Source: Cladorhizidae sp. MBARI D1340-BT2
Taxonomy: Eukaryota; Porifera; Demospongiae; Poecilosclerida; Cladorhizidae
Reading direction: 5' to 3'
DNA length: 64,000 bases
Assembly: GCA_028752905.1 (NCBI GenBank)
Contig: JAQNBH010000014.1
Coordinates: 32,946,276-33,010,275, forward strand
Both the position numbers and the translations under genes were made by a program. The notes beneath the pieces are model-generated. The model saw only the letters and a list, made by a program, of their open reading frames with translations. It did not search any database and was not told where the DNA came from. This document shows positions 36,591 to 48,578 of this stretch, piece after piece (within the stretch, counting starts at the first letter, position 1; every line of letters starts with the position of its first letter).

Positions 36591-36599
36591 ACCACCCAG

Positions 36600-37145
36600 T
36601 TAATGTCAGAAGAAGATTGTTAAGAGCTTTTATGAAATGCCAGAAGAGTGACTACCAGAATGAGAACTGAACAGGGAGACTGACTATCTTTGCCAAGTAT
36701 TTTCTAACAATGGCTACCCACTACTGTTCAACCATTCAGCTTCGAAGTGTAACCTGGTTGGGAAGGGGGGAGGGGAGGGCGGGGGGGTGGGGGGGTGGGG
36801 GGAGGGGGGTAAGGGGGTAAGATGAGAGGAAATGGAAGAGAATAGAGACAAAATCAACTCCATCAACATCCCATGTGCTGGCCTAAGTAAGGATATTAGA
36901 ATGTGTCAGTGGAAATTTTGATGTCAAGTTCTGCAGCTCTCGCCAAATGTACAGGGAGGAGTGGAGAGCCGAATCAAGGAGCATAAAGATGCATGTAGAA
37001 AGGGTGAACTTGAGAAATCTGCTATCGCAGAGCATCCGTGGAACAAACAATATCCAATTTCGTGGGAAGAGACCTTAGAGCCAGCAATGGAGGAAATTGC
37101 TCATGAAGGAGGCGGTGCATGTTACATGTAGCGGTCAGCACTTCT
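36600..37145 (+). pseudogene. Penelope-like C-terminal remnant with GIY-YIG region, plus strand
   Basis: The + strand reads LLRAFMKCQKSDYQNEN, then LTIFAKYFLTMATHYCS. After a G-rich insertion come NSINIPCAGLSKDIRM, GGVESRIKEHKDACRKGELE and KSAIAEHPWNKQYPISWEET. These are the RT C-terminus, the linker and the GIY-YIG domain, with the CxC-type zinc-binding part decayed. Stops and a G-tract insertion break the frame. Confidence 0.82.
36756..36822 (+). repeat. G-rich tract with quadruplex potential
   Basis: At least eight runs of three or more G within about 65 bp, inserted in the Penelope-like remnant. Confidence 0.9.
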
Positions 37146-37219
37146 CGGCTCTCAAAACTATGCTTGTGAAACACACCGGGACCCATCATTATCACTTTGA
37201 TGTGTTGTGATATACACTC

Positions 37220-37450
37220 TGGTTTTGAGATGATCATGAATCACTTGCATTGTTTGTGTGAAATGCATTGCCAGTAAGTGGTGAAGAATTGTATTACAAT
37301 GTATTTTAATTCACACTGTGAAGACCGAAGAATTTTGTTTGAAATATGAATGAGCTGATTGAAAGAGAAACTTACAAATATTTGAAGACAGCAGAAAATA
37401 ATTGTAAACGTTTGGTACATCTTTTGGACATTTTTGGTTTTGTTTCTATC
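37220..37450. repeat. Interspersed repeat also present at 63695-63885
   Basis: GATGATCATGAATCACTTGC, AATATGAATGAGCTGATT and AAATAATTGTAAACGTTTGG occur in the same order in both places. No coding sequence was recognised. Confidence 0.85.
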
Positions 37451-38100
37451 CTTTAAGATTTGCTTACAACTATGGAACCAACCAATCATAGTAGGTTTTG
37501 ATCTTAGCCATATTTAGTATATACACACACAACAGTTTTGATGAGTTCTGTTTACAAGAATAAACTTCTCAGTTTAGTAACTTATTTTTCTTTTTCTTTG
37601 CAGCTAAACTTGCAGGAGCAACCGAGTTTGTCTCAAAATTGCAAACACACATGAGTATATTTATTGTGTTTATAACACCTTACCGATCTTCAGGTGTTTT
37701 ACTGAATAGTTGCTGCAATGCAATTTGTGATCTTCTGGGACTAAGACCATAACAAATGTATGTATTGAATTCAAACTGTGTGGATAGGCAGATAGATAAT
37801 GTAGAAAGCAAGAATTAATTAATAAGTGTAGATCATGGACATTAACTCTTTTTACCTTTGGACCATACACCTTATAAAATATTGACAAACAGAATTATAA
37901 AAAGCTCTAAATATTCGAACTTGTATATATGTTTTCAGCTGACTTCAAATACTTTAAGATTTCTCTATATATCTTGTTTCTAGAAAGAAAAAATACGAGA
38001 AAGCTTAATTAAAAGCATGTCCTAAAATTATCGTGATCTACATGGGTAAATTCTTGTTTCATTTAATTTTTGAAAAATCAGCATTTTTTGTTAAACAAAA
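37451..38100. other. No gene recognised
   Basis: AT-rich DNA. A GGTAAATTCTTGTTTCATTT block at 38045 links it to the dispersed family near 12170. Confidence 0.45.
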
Positions 38101-38119
38101 ATATTCTCTCCGTTTATAT

Positions 38120-38230
38120 TTTTATGGTTTCAACTGGATACTCTAGCCTTCATCAGGAATATATCGAGAAGGTCATTGTGATTCTATTATGTGAACTGAG
38201 ATTTCGTTGAGAATTTAAATTGAGTTGAAA
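38120..38230 (-). mobile_element. Hammerhead-like interspersed repeat, internally rearranged
   Basis: On the minus strand it runs TTCTCAACGAAATCTCAGTT, then ACATAATAGAATCACAATGA, then TTCCTGATGAAGGCTAGAGT, then ATCCAGTTGAAACC. Both core halves are present, although stem II has one mismatch. Sequence after GAAAC differs from the family, so the copy may be truncated there. Confidence 0.72.
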
Positions 38231-39479
38231 TTAAAATTTTAGGCGTGAGGGAGCAGCATAAAATATGTCATAAGCATAATGAATAAAAAATATATGATAC
38301 TTATTCCTCGCCAATTGATGACCAAATGCTGAAATAACTCTCTGATACACAAAGCAGATTTATTCTTGGGCATGCTTATTACTAAGTATGCACATACAGC
38401 ACATAGACTCAGAGTCAACGTTTAGCAGGTTTTACTGAAGGTCTATGCCATCCATTGTCAAGGCTAAGCTTCTCATTAAGTAAAAATTGCATTAACAACT
38501 AAATCTTACTAAGTAAAAACGTCATTAATAAATCAAAACTGCATTAAGAACTAAATCATCTCAGTTGCTCACATGTGTTTATTGTATTGATGATCCTTTC
38601 CTCATATTCATACAAATATTAAATATAATGGCAAGACCTGTGATCTGCTAATTGTTTATGTTTAATGGATCACAGAGCCTTGAAGATGAATATCACAGTT
38701 TTAATGGTTTAGAGGTTGCCAGTTTATTATATAGCTTAGCGGGAATAATTACATTTATTAACACTCATGAATATGCCAAAGTGAGTTTTTGTATGTATTT
38801 CTTGCATTGTCATTTAAACAATTGTAGGAACTAAAAACAAGTTTCACACACTTTCAAAATTATTTTTGACCTACCAATTTGCTAGACTACAGAAGCATTC
38901 GAAACATGTTGGGTGTCTTGTTGGAGTTAGTGGTAGCCAAAGTCAACATTTAGAAGGCTAAGAAGCAGCTTAGCTGAGATATGAACTTTGGTTTTTTGGG
39001 GGGTGGCCATCTGCCATTATAGAAATTGATATGGTCAGCACTAGCATACTCCCTCACACATGTTCCATGCAGCCTTGTTAATATCTTGGTTGCTAACTGA
39101 TCATTTCTGCATCTATGAAATACTGTGCAATTTCTTAACTCACTCTCTTGTCAACCCCAAGTTAATCAACTCAAACTCTCGCTGTAATGCAAGCAATGAA
39201 CACATCCAGTAAGAGATCATTCAGTGCTCTTATAGATTTTTTAACTTTTCTAAGATCATATTTATATGCATCAAGATAGAAAAATTAATCTTACTAATTT
39301 GTATTGGGAATCAGTTGATTGATGCCATTGAATAAAGGCATAACATTTTGGTCCTGTTAGTTCACTCGAAGCATAAGTAAGTCTTTGTAGTTCACTATGC
39401 ATATAGAAGTATTAATGCAATTACAAATCTTGTTTGCTTATTTTTCCTTGGCCATTATTTTGTTATCTTCCTACCAAAG
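38231..39479. other. No gene recognised
   Basis: AT-rich unique-looking DNA with short open frames. No domain, repeat or promoter was recognised. Confidence 0.5.
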
Positions 39480-39960
39480 CCCCCACCCACTCTCCCTTCC
39501 AATCTCACTTTACCTTAGCTACCTGCTTTAGACAAAAATGAAAATAATCTAACCCAACATGAAGCAGATGTATCATCTGATGGCATGCGTCATCATAAGT
39601 ACTGCAGTTCTACCTCAACTACACCTGTCACATTCCTCAAGTGACCAGTGAGTGAAGCTTACATATATGAAATGCAGGATGGATTTACTTGCAATGATAG
39701 GGCCATCAAAAATAGAGAAGAAGGTAAGTATAACAATTATGGAGACTGAAATGGTTACTATGGTGCACTCAAACTGAACAACAGCATCAAGAATGGGAGA
39801 AACAGTAATACTGGTAGTATGATCACTAGCTGAAGCTGGTGGAAGTCATTTACAAAGTCACAAAGTGACAGACTATTTTGGAGCACACTATAGCACACAG
39901 TACCTCAATCATGCCCACATTATCCTCAGGTAGCTATTGCCTCAACATAACTGTCAAAAC
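39480..39960. repeat. Dispersed repeat family (copy 3 of 5)
   Basis: Contains GGCCATCAAAAATAGAGAAG, GGAGACTGAAATGGTTACTA, GCTAGCTGAAGCTGGTGGAA-like blocks and ATTTTGGAGCACACTATAGC, in the same order as the 3.1 kb copy. It is closer to that copy than to those at 43.8 and 58.4 kb. Confidence 0.65.
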
Positions 39961-39994
39961 ACTACACATATTCAAACTGTTTACATCACTTTAT

Positions 39995-40128
39995 ACATGT
40001 TCCATGAAGCATAATATTATATATAACTTTATACGTGTTCCATGAAGCATTATATAGAACTTTATACATGTTCCATGAAGCATATATAGAACTTTATACA
40101 TGTTCCATGAAGCATATATAGAACACAA
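39995..40128. repeat. 31-bp tandem repeat, 4 units
   Basis: Units of ACTTTATACATGTTCCATGA then AGCATATATAG, with an expanded ATAATATTATATATA variant in the first. Confidence 0.92.
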
Positions 40129-40818
40129 AAAAGTTCCCATTTGTTTCCCAACCTGAAGGACTAACTAAAAGTCTGCTAGCATGAAATAATCAAATATGTT
40201 TAGGTCAGACAAAACCTGTCGACTAGATTTTCACAACTAATAACACGAAGAGCTTTAATTTAAAGTAATGATGACATTATGTATACTGTAGATGAACTTA
40301 TTGGCAGTAACTACACGTGGGAGATCTCATAAAAGATGTTAGTAATTATCTATAACAATGCTCTTTAGTAAAACACTCAAAATCAGCGAGAGAATAAAAA
40401 ATATGTGCCACAATTGCAAATTCTAAAATTCCATAAGAAGAGTCAACCCGTAAAGATTATTGCTTTTAAACTAACTTTAGTCAGTTTCAGGATACTTGTT
40501 TATTTGCCATAGCCACTCACTCAAGTTGTACTGCTTCTGCATGCCAAGCAGGACTGTCTTAATGGCATTGTAGGACTGGGGGGTACTGGCACCCTTACCC
40601 ACATACCCACTAAAACGAAAAATAAAATGTTCGACTTTCTCGATGATCGAAACCACAACATTTGTTTATTGGGAAATTCCTTGTATCTAGACTATGTCTT
40701 CTGAGAGTTCATTGGGAGCTCAAACAAGTCAAATTAAACATATAATTCTTGAACACACAAATGTTTGCAACATTTCTTTGAAGAGAACTCTTTTATAATT
40801 AATTGGTAGTCTGTGTTC

Positions 40819-41088
40819 TTAAGGGCATCCTTTTTCAGGCACATGAGTAAAAGCCAGTTCAAATATTGTTGTCCCATTTTGCTGCGAAGCAATCTTGAAA
40901 AACAGCTTCTTCCTGACCATCATGCACATGAACACTCCGAGTGTGATTTCAACATTGGAAAAAACAGTTTTTACATTGTCTGAAATAATCCACAGAAGAG
41001 TCAAACATTGTTCATTGTGGACCATGTGGTGCTTGAGCATCATGCATTCATTTAGAGGTTCACCGTAATCAGGGTCTTCATGGTACAC
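40819..41088 (-). CDS. Uncertain open frame, 89 aa, unrecognised
   Basis: An open minus-strand frame without low complexity (starts MYHEDPDYGEPLNECM). Its paralogue lies at about 54700-55000 but is frameshifted by an 11-bp difference near 54830. No domain, signal peptide or splice sites were recognised. It may be an exon or remnant of an unknown gene or transposon, or a chance frame. The paralogue's frameshift argues against strong coding constraint on both copies. Confidence 0.25.
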   Translation of the reverse strand: MYHEDPDYGEPLNECMMLKHHMVHNEQCLTLLWIISDNVKTVFSNVEITLGVFMCMMVRKKLFFKIASQQNGTTIFELAFTHVPEKGCP

Positions 41089-41489
41089 ATTAGCACACTT
41101 AGCTCATCAGTATTAATTGTTTTCCATTGACTGAATAAGAAAAACAGGTATTCAAACCATTCATAGTCTCTTGTATGTTTGGTCAGGTCAGAGTTCAGGG
41201 AGACCAGACTAGGGAAGACTCCTGGTAATTATAATTTAGTAGTGGCACACTTTATTAACCGTAGGGACCCTAAAATCGTGGGGCCATGGGCAACTTCCCA
41301 GTATGTGTCCACGTGTTAAGGTGGCCCTGATGCCAATATAATTATTTGTATACTCTGAGAACTCCTACAACTTTCATTCTGAGTATACATATATAGTGGA
41401 GTGAACATCATATTGTGTGCAATTGTATTGAGTGGCGAGTAAAGTAAACCCTCTCACTGGTAAGTTGGATTGAAAACTTGATATGACCA

Positions 41490-41668
41490 CACTGTACCTA
41501 TCTATGCACCTATGTACCTATCTATGCATCTATGTACCTATCTATGCACCTATGTACCTATATATGCATCTATGTATCTATCTATGCATCTATGTACCTA
41601 TGTATCTATGTACCTATCTATCTATGTATCTATCTACGCATCCATGTACCTATCTATGTATACATCAC
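41490..41668. repeat. CCTATCTATGCATCTATGTA-type 20-bp repeat
   Basis: About nine imperfect 20-bp units built from CTAT and TGCA blocks. The paralogous array at 55415-55860 has more than twice as many. Confidence 0.93.
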
Positions 41669-42404
41669 CAATAAAAATATGGATGGACCAGCTGCTTTAT
41701 ATAAAGTGTGGTCAAGTAAATGGAGAAAACCGCAGCAGATTTGGAGCTACATGAATGAAATCTGCTGCACAGTCAAGTGAGAAATGCCTGCATAGTTAAT
41801 AGCTGACAGGAAGCATTATGGAGTTTCCATGTACACAATTAATTAACATGCTCCGAGTTAGATACTTCCTTTTAGCCATGTTCAGATGCAGGAACTGTTA
41901 TCAACCTTGTAAGGTAAACACATGTACTCTCTATGAATAGCTGACTACATAGTTGGCATGTATAGGCTGGTGAACCGGCAGCTGGTGATGGTTAAATTTA
42001 CTTGGGGAGTGCAGGCTTAGGAGGATATTTTGTCTCTCTAAATTATGCCCCCACCCTTGATTCTCTAGGATAAACTTTCCCACAGGACAAATATCCAAGG
42101 ATATGATAGCCTGGGGGATAGGAAATACTGTCCCCCACTGGGCTGATGGGTACTCAAAATATCAGAGTAAACTCCTTATCCCCTCCTTTAGGCCCCTGGG
42201 GGGGGGGGGGGGGAGGGGGTATAATCCTACATTAGGCTGAATAATCCCCTGGGGGGGGGGGGGGGGGGGGGGGAGAATACTACTACTTTAGGATGAAGTG
42301 TTCCCTGGGGGAGGAGAGGAAAGAACATACAAGCAAATGTCAGCACATATTTATGGCTTGTCTGTGATGTTAATGATGTTATTATCAAACATTTCAGTTG
42401 TCAT
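41669..42404. other. Duplicated non-coding DNA with poly-G tracts
   Basis: Homologous to 55865-56600. G runs at 42197-42212 and 42250-42274 are flanked by a repeated GGCTGAATAATCCCCTGGGG module. No gene was recognised. Confidence 0.6.
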
Positions 42405-42785
42405 TGTTTCTCTTCACCTTCACTCCTCAGCAATCATCCACCATCCGTGATCATCCACCGGTGCAACCATCACTCCTCAGTGATCATCCACTGGTGCATC
42501 CATCACTCCTCAGCGATCATCCAGCGGTGCAATCATCACTCTTCAGAGATCAACCATTGGTGCAACCATCTCACTCCTCAGTGATCATCCACTGGTGCAA
42601 CCATCACTCCTCAGCGATCATCTACCAGTGCAAGCATCATCAACGATCATCCACCATTGCAACCAACACTCATCCACCATTGCAACCAACACTCCTCAGT
42701 GATCCACCGGTGCACCATCACTCCTTCATCCATCGGTGCAACCATCACTGCTCAGCGATCATCCACCAGTGCAATTGTCAGTCTT
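42405..42785. repeat. 33-bp imperfect repeat, about 11 units
   Basis: Units of CCATCACTCCTCAGCGATCA then TCCACCGGTGCAA, with many substitutions and some truncated units. Paralogous to 56650-57010. Confidence 0.9.
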
Positions 42786-43319
42786 GATCTCACCTTCCTC
42801 AATATACGTATCTCACAGCCGCTAAAACACTATGGCCATAATTAAAGTTGATGTTTATTGTTACTCGTCAAGACAGGTTATCAAATCACTTACCACTTAA
42901 TATGGGAGTTAATCACATGTTCAGAGTTAATCACATATTCAACAGAGTGTACATATTTTCTAAGTGCAATCTTATTATTTCATTACCAAAAAAACACCCA
43001 ACAATATTAATAGAACAAACATTCGTGATATATATAGGCATTCTATTATTCATGATTTTTAATGCCAATGGCTAATCAAAATTGCACAAGCATGAACATA
43101 TTTACGATATTTCACCTAATTTTAGTGTTTTTTTTTACTGAGTTGAGAAAAATATTAGTTGCTACAATAATTTTTGATCTTAGATAGTAAAATTATAATA
43201 ATTATGTACTTATTATGTGCAAGTGATAAAGTAGATAGATAAATAGAACACCGGACAAAATACTTTATATCATACATATACAAAAGATGCAAATGAATAA
43301 GAATTTACTAATGTGGATC

Positions 43320-43672
43320 CCACACTTATAGAACCTATCCCATAACACTTTTAGGACCTCTATATACCATAACACTTATAGGACCTAGCATTATACTGAA
43401 GGACCTATAGCATAACACTTATAGGACCTACCATAACACTTATAGGACCTACCATAACACTTATAGGACCTACCATAACATTTATAGGACCTACCATAAC
43501 ACTTATAGGACCTACCATAACACTTATAGGACCTACCATAACACTTATAGGACCTACCATAATACTTATAGGACTTATACCATAACACTTATAGGACCTA
43601 CCATAACATTTATCCTACCATAACACTTATAGGACCTATACTATAACACTTATTGGACCTATAAGATAATGA
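43320..43672. repeat. 21-bp satellite ATAGGACCTACCATAACACTT, about 16 units
   Basis: Strong 21-bp periodicity (the unit is the heading sequence, shown here as ATAGGACCTACCATAACACT plus T), with occasional longer ATACC units. Open frames (SYKCYGR-type) are repeat artefacts. Confidence 0.95.
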
Positions 43673-43799
43673 CAAATACAGTTTTCAAAAAAGTAGCATA
43701 AAATTGAGTCTATTTTAAGATACCAAGGAATATGAATATCCATAATCCACATTAGCAGATGTTTGCCTCATTTTTTGGTCAAATCAATCCAATATTTTA

Positions 43800-44530
43800 A
43801 TATAATTTCTGTCTTGTTCCTATAGACAAGCAGCCTCATACAAAATGTTGCTTAGTGTAACTCTGAAACTGACCTATGATATATAGCAGATGAACAATGG
43901 TTAGACCATCACAAGTAGAGAAGGAGGTAAATATTTATGGGACTGAAAAGGTCATTATTGTGTGCCCAAATTGAATAACAATGCAGGATGATGAGTACTT
44001 ACTGTTAGCAAGCTAATTAGCTGAGGCTGATGATGGAAGTCATCCTAAAGGGTCTCAAATTAAGTGTACAGACAATTTGGAAGCTAACCACAATGCTCCT
44101 AGTGTCATCTCATTCATATTATTCCACCTGAGATTCCCTGTTTGCTTTCAACATAACCTTCTGTCAACACAGCACAAGCAATATACACACTTAGATTCAA
44201 ACAACTTGTTTTTCCTTACTCTATGTACCTTGGAGTGTAGTGCACAAGAAGTCCACCTAGTTTTTTGACCTACCAAGAGGATTAGCGAGTATGCAGGGTA
44301 ACAACATAAAGATGTGTTGGAATGATTATGTCGGTTTGGCCAGACATTTCTAAACATGGCAGACGGTGATATTTGATGAGGTAATCACAACAAGTGATGG
44401 GAAGTTTTTTGATTTGACCATAATAATGCAGACAAGAGCTCACTCATATAGAACACATTTACTACGTGGTGCATAAGATGAACTTGCCGGCAGTAGTCAC
44501 ACTTTGGAGGGATCACAAAGGATGATAAGA
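43800..44530. repeat. Dispersed repeat family (copy 4 of 5)
   Basis: Begins with CAAGCAGCCTCATACAAAAT and ends with GGAGGGATCACAAAGGATGA. Nearly identical to 58390-59160 and clearly related to 14805-15640. Confidence 0.85.
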
Positions 44531-44589
44531 TTCCAAACTTGACCACCAAAAGTTCTATTTATTTTAATCTCGTTTTTATAATTCAAGTG

Positions 44590-46388
44590 TATGTTATTAT
44601 TCTTGTTCCAGCCTCTCATGAAGATGTATGTTACTATTCTTGTTCCAGCCTCTCATGAAGCTGTATATTACTATTCTTGTTCCAGCCTCTCATGAAGCTC
44701 TATGTTACTATTCTTGTTCCAGCCTCTCATGAAGCTGTATGTTACTATTCTTGTTCTAGCCTCTCATGAAGCTGTATGTTACTATTGTTGTTCTAGCCTC
44801 TCATGAAGCTGCATGTTACTATTCTTGTTCCAGCTTCTCATGAAGCTGTATATTACTATTCTTGTTCCAGCCTCTCATGAAGCTGTATCATACTATGTTA
44901 CTATTCTTGTTCCAGCCTCTCATGAAGCTGTATGTTACTATTCTTGTTCCAGGCTCTCATGAAGCTTTATGTTACTATTCTTGCTGTATGTTACTATTCT
45001 TGTTCTAAACTCTCATGAAGCTGTATGTTACTCTTCTTGTTCCAGCTTCTCATGAAGCTGTATGTTACTATTCTTGTTCTAGCCTCTCATGAAGCTGTAT
45101 CTTACTTTTCTTGTTCCAGCCTCTCATGAAGCCTATTCTTGTTCCAGCCTCTCATGAAGCTGTATGTTACTATTCTTGTTCCAGCCTCTCATGAAGCTGT
45201 ATGTTACTATTCTTGTTCCAGCCTCTCATGAAGCTGTATGTTACTATTCTTGTTCCAGCCTCTCATGAAGCTGTATGTTACTATTCTTCTTCCAGCCTCT
45301 CATGAAGCTGTATGTTACTATTCTTGTTCCAGCCTCTCATGAAGCTGTATGTTACTATTCTTGTTCCAGCCTCTCATGAAGCTGTATGTTACTATTCTTG
45401 TTCCAGCCTCTCATGAAGCTGTATGTTACTATTCTTGTTCTAGCCTCTCATGAAGCTGTATGTTACTATTCTTGTTCTAGCCTCTCATGAAGCTGTATGT
45501 TACTATTCTTGTTCCAGCCTCTCATGAAGCTGTATGTTACTATTCTTGTTCTAGCCTCTCATGAAGCTGTATGTTACTATTCTTGTTCCAGCCTCTCATG
45601 AAGCTGTATGTTACTATTCTTGTTCTAGCCTCTCATGAAGCTGTATGTTACTATTCTTGTTCCAGCCTCTCATGAAGCTGTATGTTATTCTTCTTGTTCT
45701 AGCCTCTCATGAAGCTGTATGTTACTATTCTTGTTCCAGCCTCTCATGAAGCTGTATGTTACTATTCTTGTTCTAGCCTCTCATGAAGCTGTATGTTACT
45801 ATTCTTGTTCCAGCCTCTCATGAAGCTGTATGTTACTATTCTTGTTCAAGCCTCTCATGAAGCTGTATGTTACTATTCTTCTTCCAGCCTCTCATGAAGC
45901 TGTATGTTACTATTCTTGTTCCAGCCTCTCATGAAGCTGTATATTACTATTCTTGTTCTAGCCTCTCATGAAGCTGTATGTTACTATTCTTGTTCCAGCC
46001 TCTCATGAAGCTGTATGTTACTATTCTTGTTCCAGCCTCTCATGAAGCTGTATGTTACTATTCTTGTTCTAGCCTCTCATGAAGCTGTATGTTACTATTC
46101 TTGTTCCAGCCTCTCATGAAGCTGTATGTTACTATTCTTGTTCTAGCCTCTCATGAAGCTGTATGTTACTATTCTTGTTCCAGCCTCTCATGAAGCTGTA
46201 TGTTTACTCTTCTTGTTCTAGCCTCTCATGAAGCTGTATGTTACTATTCTTGTTCCAGCCTCTCATGAAGCTGTATGTTACTATTCTTGTTCTAGCCTCT
46301 CATGAAGCTGTATGTTACTATTCTTGTTCCAGCCTCTCATGAAGCTGTATGTTACTATTCTTGTTCTAGCCTCTCATGAAGCTGAACT
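44590..46388. repeat. 37-bp satellite, about 48 units, with dimeric higher-order pattern
   Basis: The unit is TATTCTTGTTCCAGCCTCTC then ATGAAGCTGTATGTTAC. From about 45420 to 46380, TTCCAGCC and TTCTAGCC units mostly alternate, giving a 74-bp higher-order unit. Units are more variable at the left edge. The array sits precisely between family copy 4 and the gypsy-derived flank. Confidence 0.95.
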
Positions 46389-47165
46389 CTCTCTGCATAT
46401 AAGATAATTATTAGTCTATTCTGTGAACTCCATAAACTTCATCCTAAATGTTACTGTGTTATTCATGAAGTGCACTGAAGAGCTATTGTGTGCAACTGTA
46501 ATGATTATTTAATAGACACTGTTGCTTGGAATCAACAAGCACATTTGAATAATGCATTATCAAGCAGAATAGAGAGAGGAAGGGACAGAGAGAGCCAGAA
46601 CTTTTGTTGCTCAGGGAAATTAAACATCTAAAACATCAACTACAAACATTTTCATGGTTTCTGATGGAAACATTTGCCGATGTTACATTTGAGGCCTAAC
46701 TGTTGAATCCTTGCACACTCTCTATAGTAATGTACATCCCATGCCATAATCATCCAGCATGATTCTGCTGCATTGTTCTCTCTAAGCTTTGATGTCTTGT
46801 AGCAAGAACATAGTGATTGTGCATGACCGCTTGTTTGTGCATGCTTGGCAAAAAGAGTGGTACTGTACATAGGGTAGGCTGCATTATTAATAATCTGCAG
46901 CTAGTGTTTGTGCTACTCATGACCAATAGACACTTCTGAAGAGGCTTGTGCCAGTTTTGAGTGGAATTTCATCCACTTATTGGGCATCCCAAAGTTACAT
47001 TGTGATATAATGAGGATAAGCATAAGGCTAACTTTCCAGATAAGAGAGTGCATCTTCATTAGCAATGAGAAAACTCTCTTGGTACACCACATGAAAATTA
47101 TACTCTTGCAGAACTAGTGTCCAAGGACAAAGCATGACTTCCTTTTCTTGGTCTGATAAACTACT
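46389..47165 (-). pseudogene. Gypsy-derived flank with RNase H end fragment
   Basis: Matches 60106-60910. Its minus-strand right end (47050-47165) is the same as the WTLVLQEYNFHVVY-type segment of the RNase H remnant at 60796, followed by decayed downstream sequence. At 47170 the similarity to the other copy stops. Confidence 0.75.
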
Positions 47166-47170
47166 GCAAG

Positions 47171-48510
47171 CAGATAATCTGTGAAGAGCCTAGCCCTAGC
47201 CCTGTGGTGTGCTGATGCCCTCTCATGGACACAGAGTCTGGACACACTTGGCACACATATGTTGGATGATAATGAGCTTGCCCACCACCGGCTTCAGATG
47301 AAGATACCCAAACCCTCTGGGTTTCTGTCACTTCCTGAAACTGGCAGGTCCCAGGCATACAGCGCACCAACACCAAACTGAGTTTCAAACTCTTGTAGTG
47401 CTTGTTCTTGTCTCATGCAAGGACTTTGACATGCTTCACTCTCTTTCCCATCCTGGAGGCAAGTTAACCAAGAATCTTGTGGCTGAATGCTGTGTTTAGA
47501 ATGACCTTAACAAAGACATCACTTGCTAGACAACACTTGTACAGGTTCAATCCATACTATTCCTTCACATAACTAGTCCTCTCTGCAGCTTCCAATTCCT
47601 ACCTAGTTTAGTACATTCATTTTGACATAGTATCCATTTATTCCATCCCAAGGAACATCTTACACTAATCAATCACTGATTGGTTTGCCAGATGGCCTGA
47701 AGTGATTTCAATGAGAAGTTTTCCCTCCACTTTGATGCACAAGCAACAGTCAACCTGATCATAGCCACTGGCTGTTCATATTGGAACTATATGATCTGCT
47801 TAAACTGTTTGGTGTCTGCCTGTGTCCATGCACTGGAACTACATAAGTTACCCATCCCACCCATACCATCATTCAGCAAACCTCCCACCCAATTCACCAA
47901 TACCCAATCACAAGTCAATACAAAAACACTCAGTCCACCAATACAGCAAACAAAATCTCACAAAGAACACACAAACTAGCCAACAACAACACCCCACCAT
48001 AACGTATGTCCAAGCCCTAGCAGCAAGAGTCCATCCCCCAATCAATCAGGCATTCCCATACACCTAGGCCCCAATACACACACTAACACTGCATATTCCT
48101 TCCAGCATGGAAGGCTAGTACCGTTTGGATATCTAAACAAGAAACTTGAACTTTAAAAAATAACAGACCTATTTTAAAAAAATTAAAAAGAAGGAAATAA
48201 GGTTGTTGCCACGGTTACGACAAACACTTAGCCATTTAAAATCATGTAAACAACATGGTAAAGCTTTTGAAATCAGTATAGGAAATGGTATAAGGTTATC
48301 TAGTGGTGGTTGTCTTCGTAGATACAACCTCGTTTCCTTTCTTCTTTAACAGGTCAATAATCACATGAATTCCATGTGAAACACATCGTCAGAGTAGTAT
48401 GAATGTCTTGCGTGGTGTTTGTGGTTTTTTTACATTCACCCTCTGATGACAACCAAAGCTCCAATCATTGACCAAAAAAACTCTTCAGTATTTTTTAACG
48501 AAGTCAGCTG
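47171..48510. other. No gene recognised; C- and A-rich stretch at 47840-48100
   Basis: Minus-strand 47161-47388 and plus-strand frames around 47800-48060 are open but show no domain. The CCCACCC/ACCAA-rich segment from 47840 explains the Pro- and Thr-rich frames. Confidence 0.5.
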
Positions 48511-48514
48511 AAAA

Positions 48515-48578
48515 ACAACTTTACAACTTTCTCGATCCAATGTTTCGGCTAGATGCTCCAATTTTCTTTTGGAATTAT
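48515..48578 (-). mobile_element. Hammerhead-like repeat, 3' half only
   Basis: The minus strand reads GGAGCATCTAGCCGAAACAT then TGGATCGAGAAAGTTG. GAAAC and half of stem II are present, but CTGATGA has been lost. Confidence 0.7.

Larger units (their letters stand above)
40350..47170. repeat. Segmental duplication, copy A
   Basis: Paralogous in order and orientation to 54250-60920: unique-like 40.35-41.47 kb, CTAT repeat, 41.67-42.4 kb with G tracts, 33-bp repeat, 42.83-43.3 kb, 21-bp repeat, dispersed repeat, 37-bp satellite and gypsy-derived flank. Long stretches are near-identical, and most differences are copy-number changes in the tandem arrays. The ends near 40350 and 47170 are where similarity stops by eye. 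Confidence 0.9.

Noticed and set aside
43391..43588. Cysteine- and tyrosine-rich small protein (SYKCYGR repeats), also at 57932-58266
   Set aside because: Every frame follows the 21-bp satellite unit; no start context, signal peptide or non-repeat sequence supports a gene.
47791..48067. Pro/Thr/His-rich frames
   Set aside because: They arise from a CCCACC/ACCAA-rich low-complexity stretch, and two overlapping frames are equally open.
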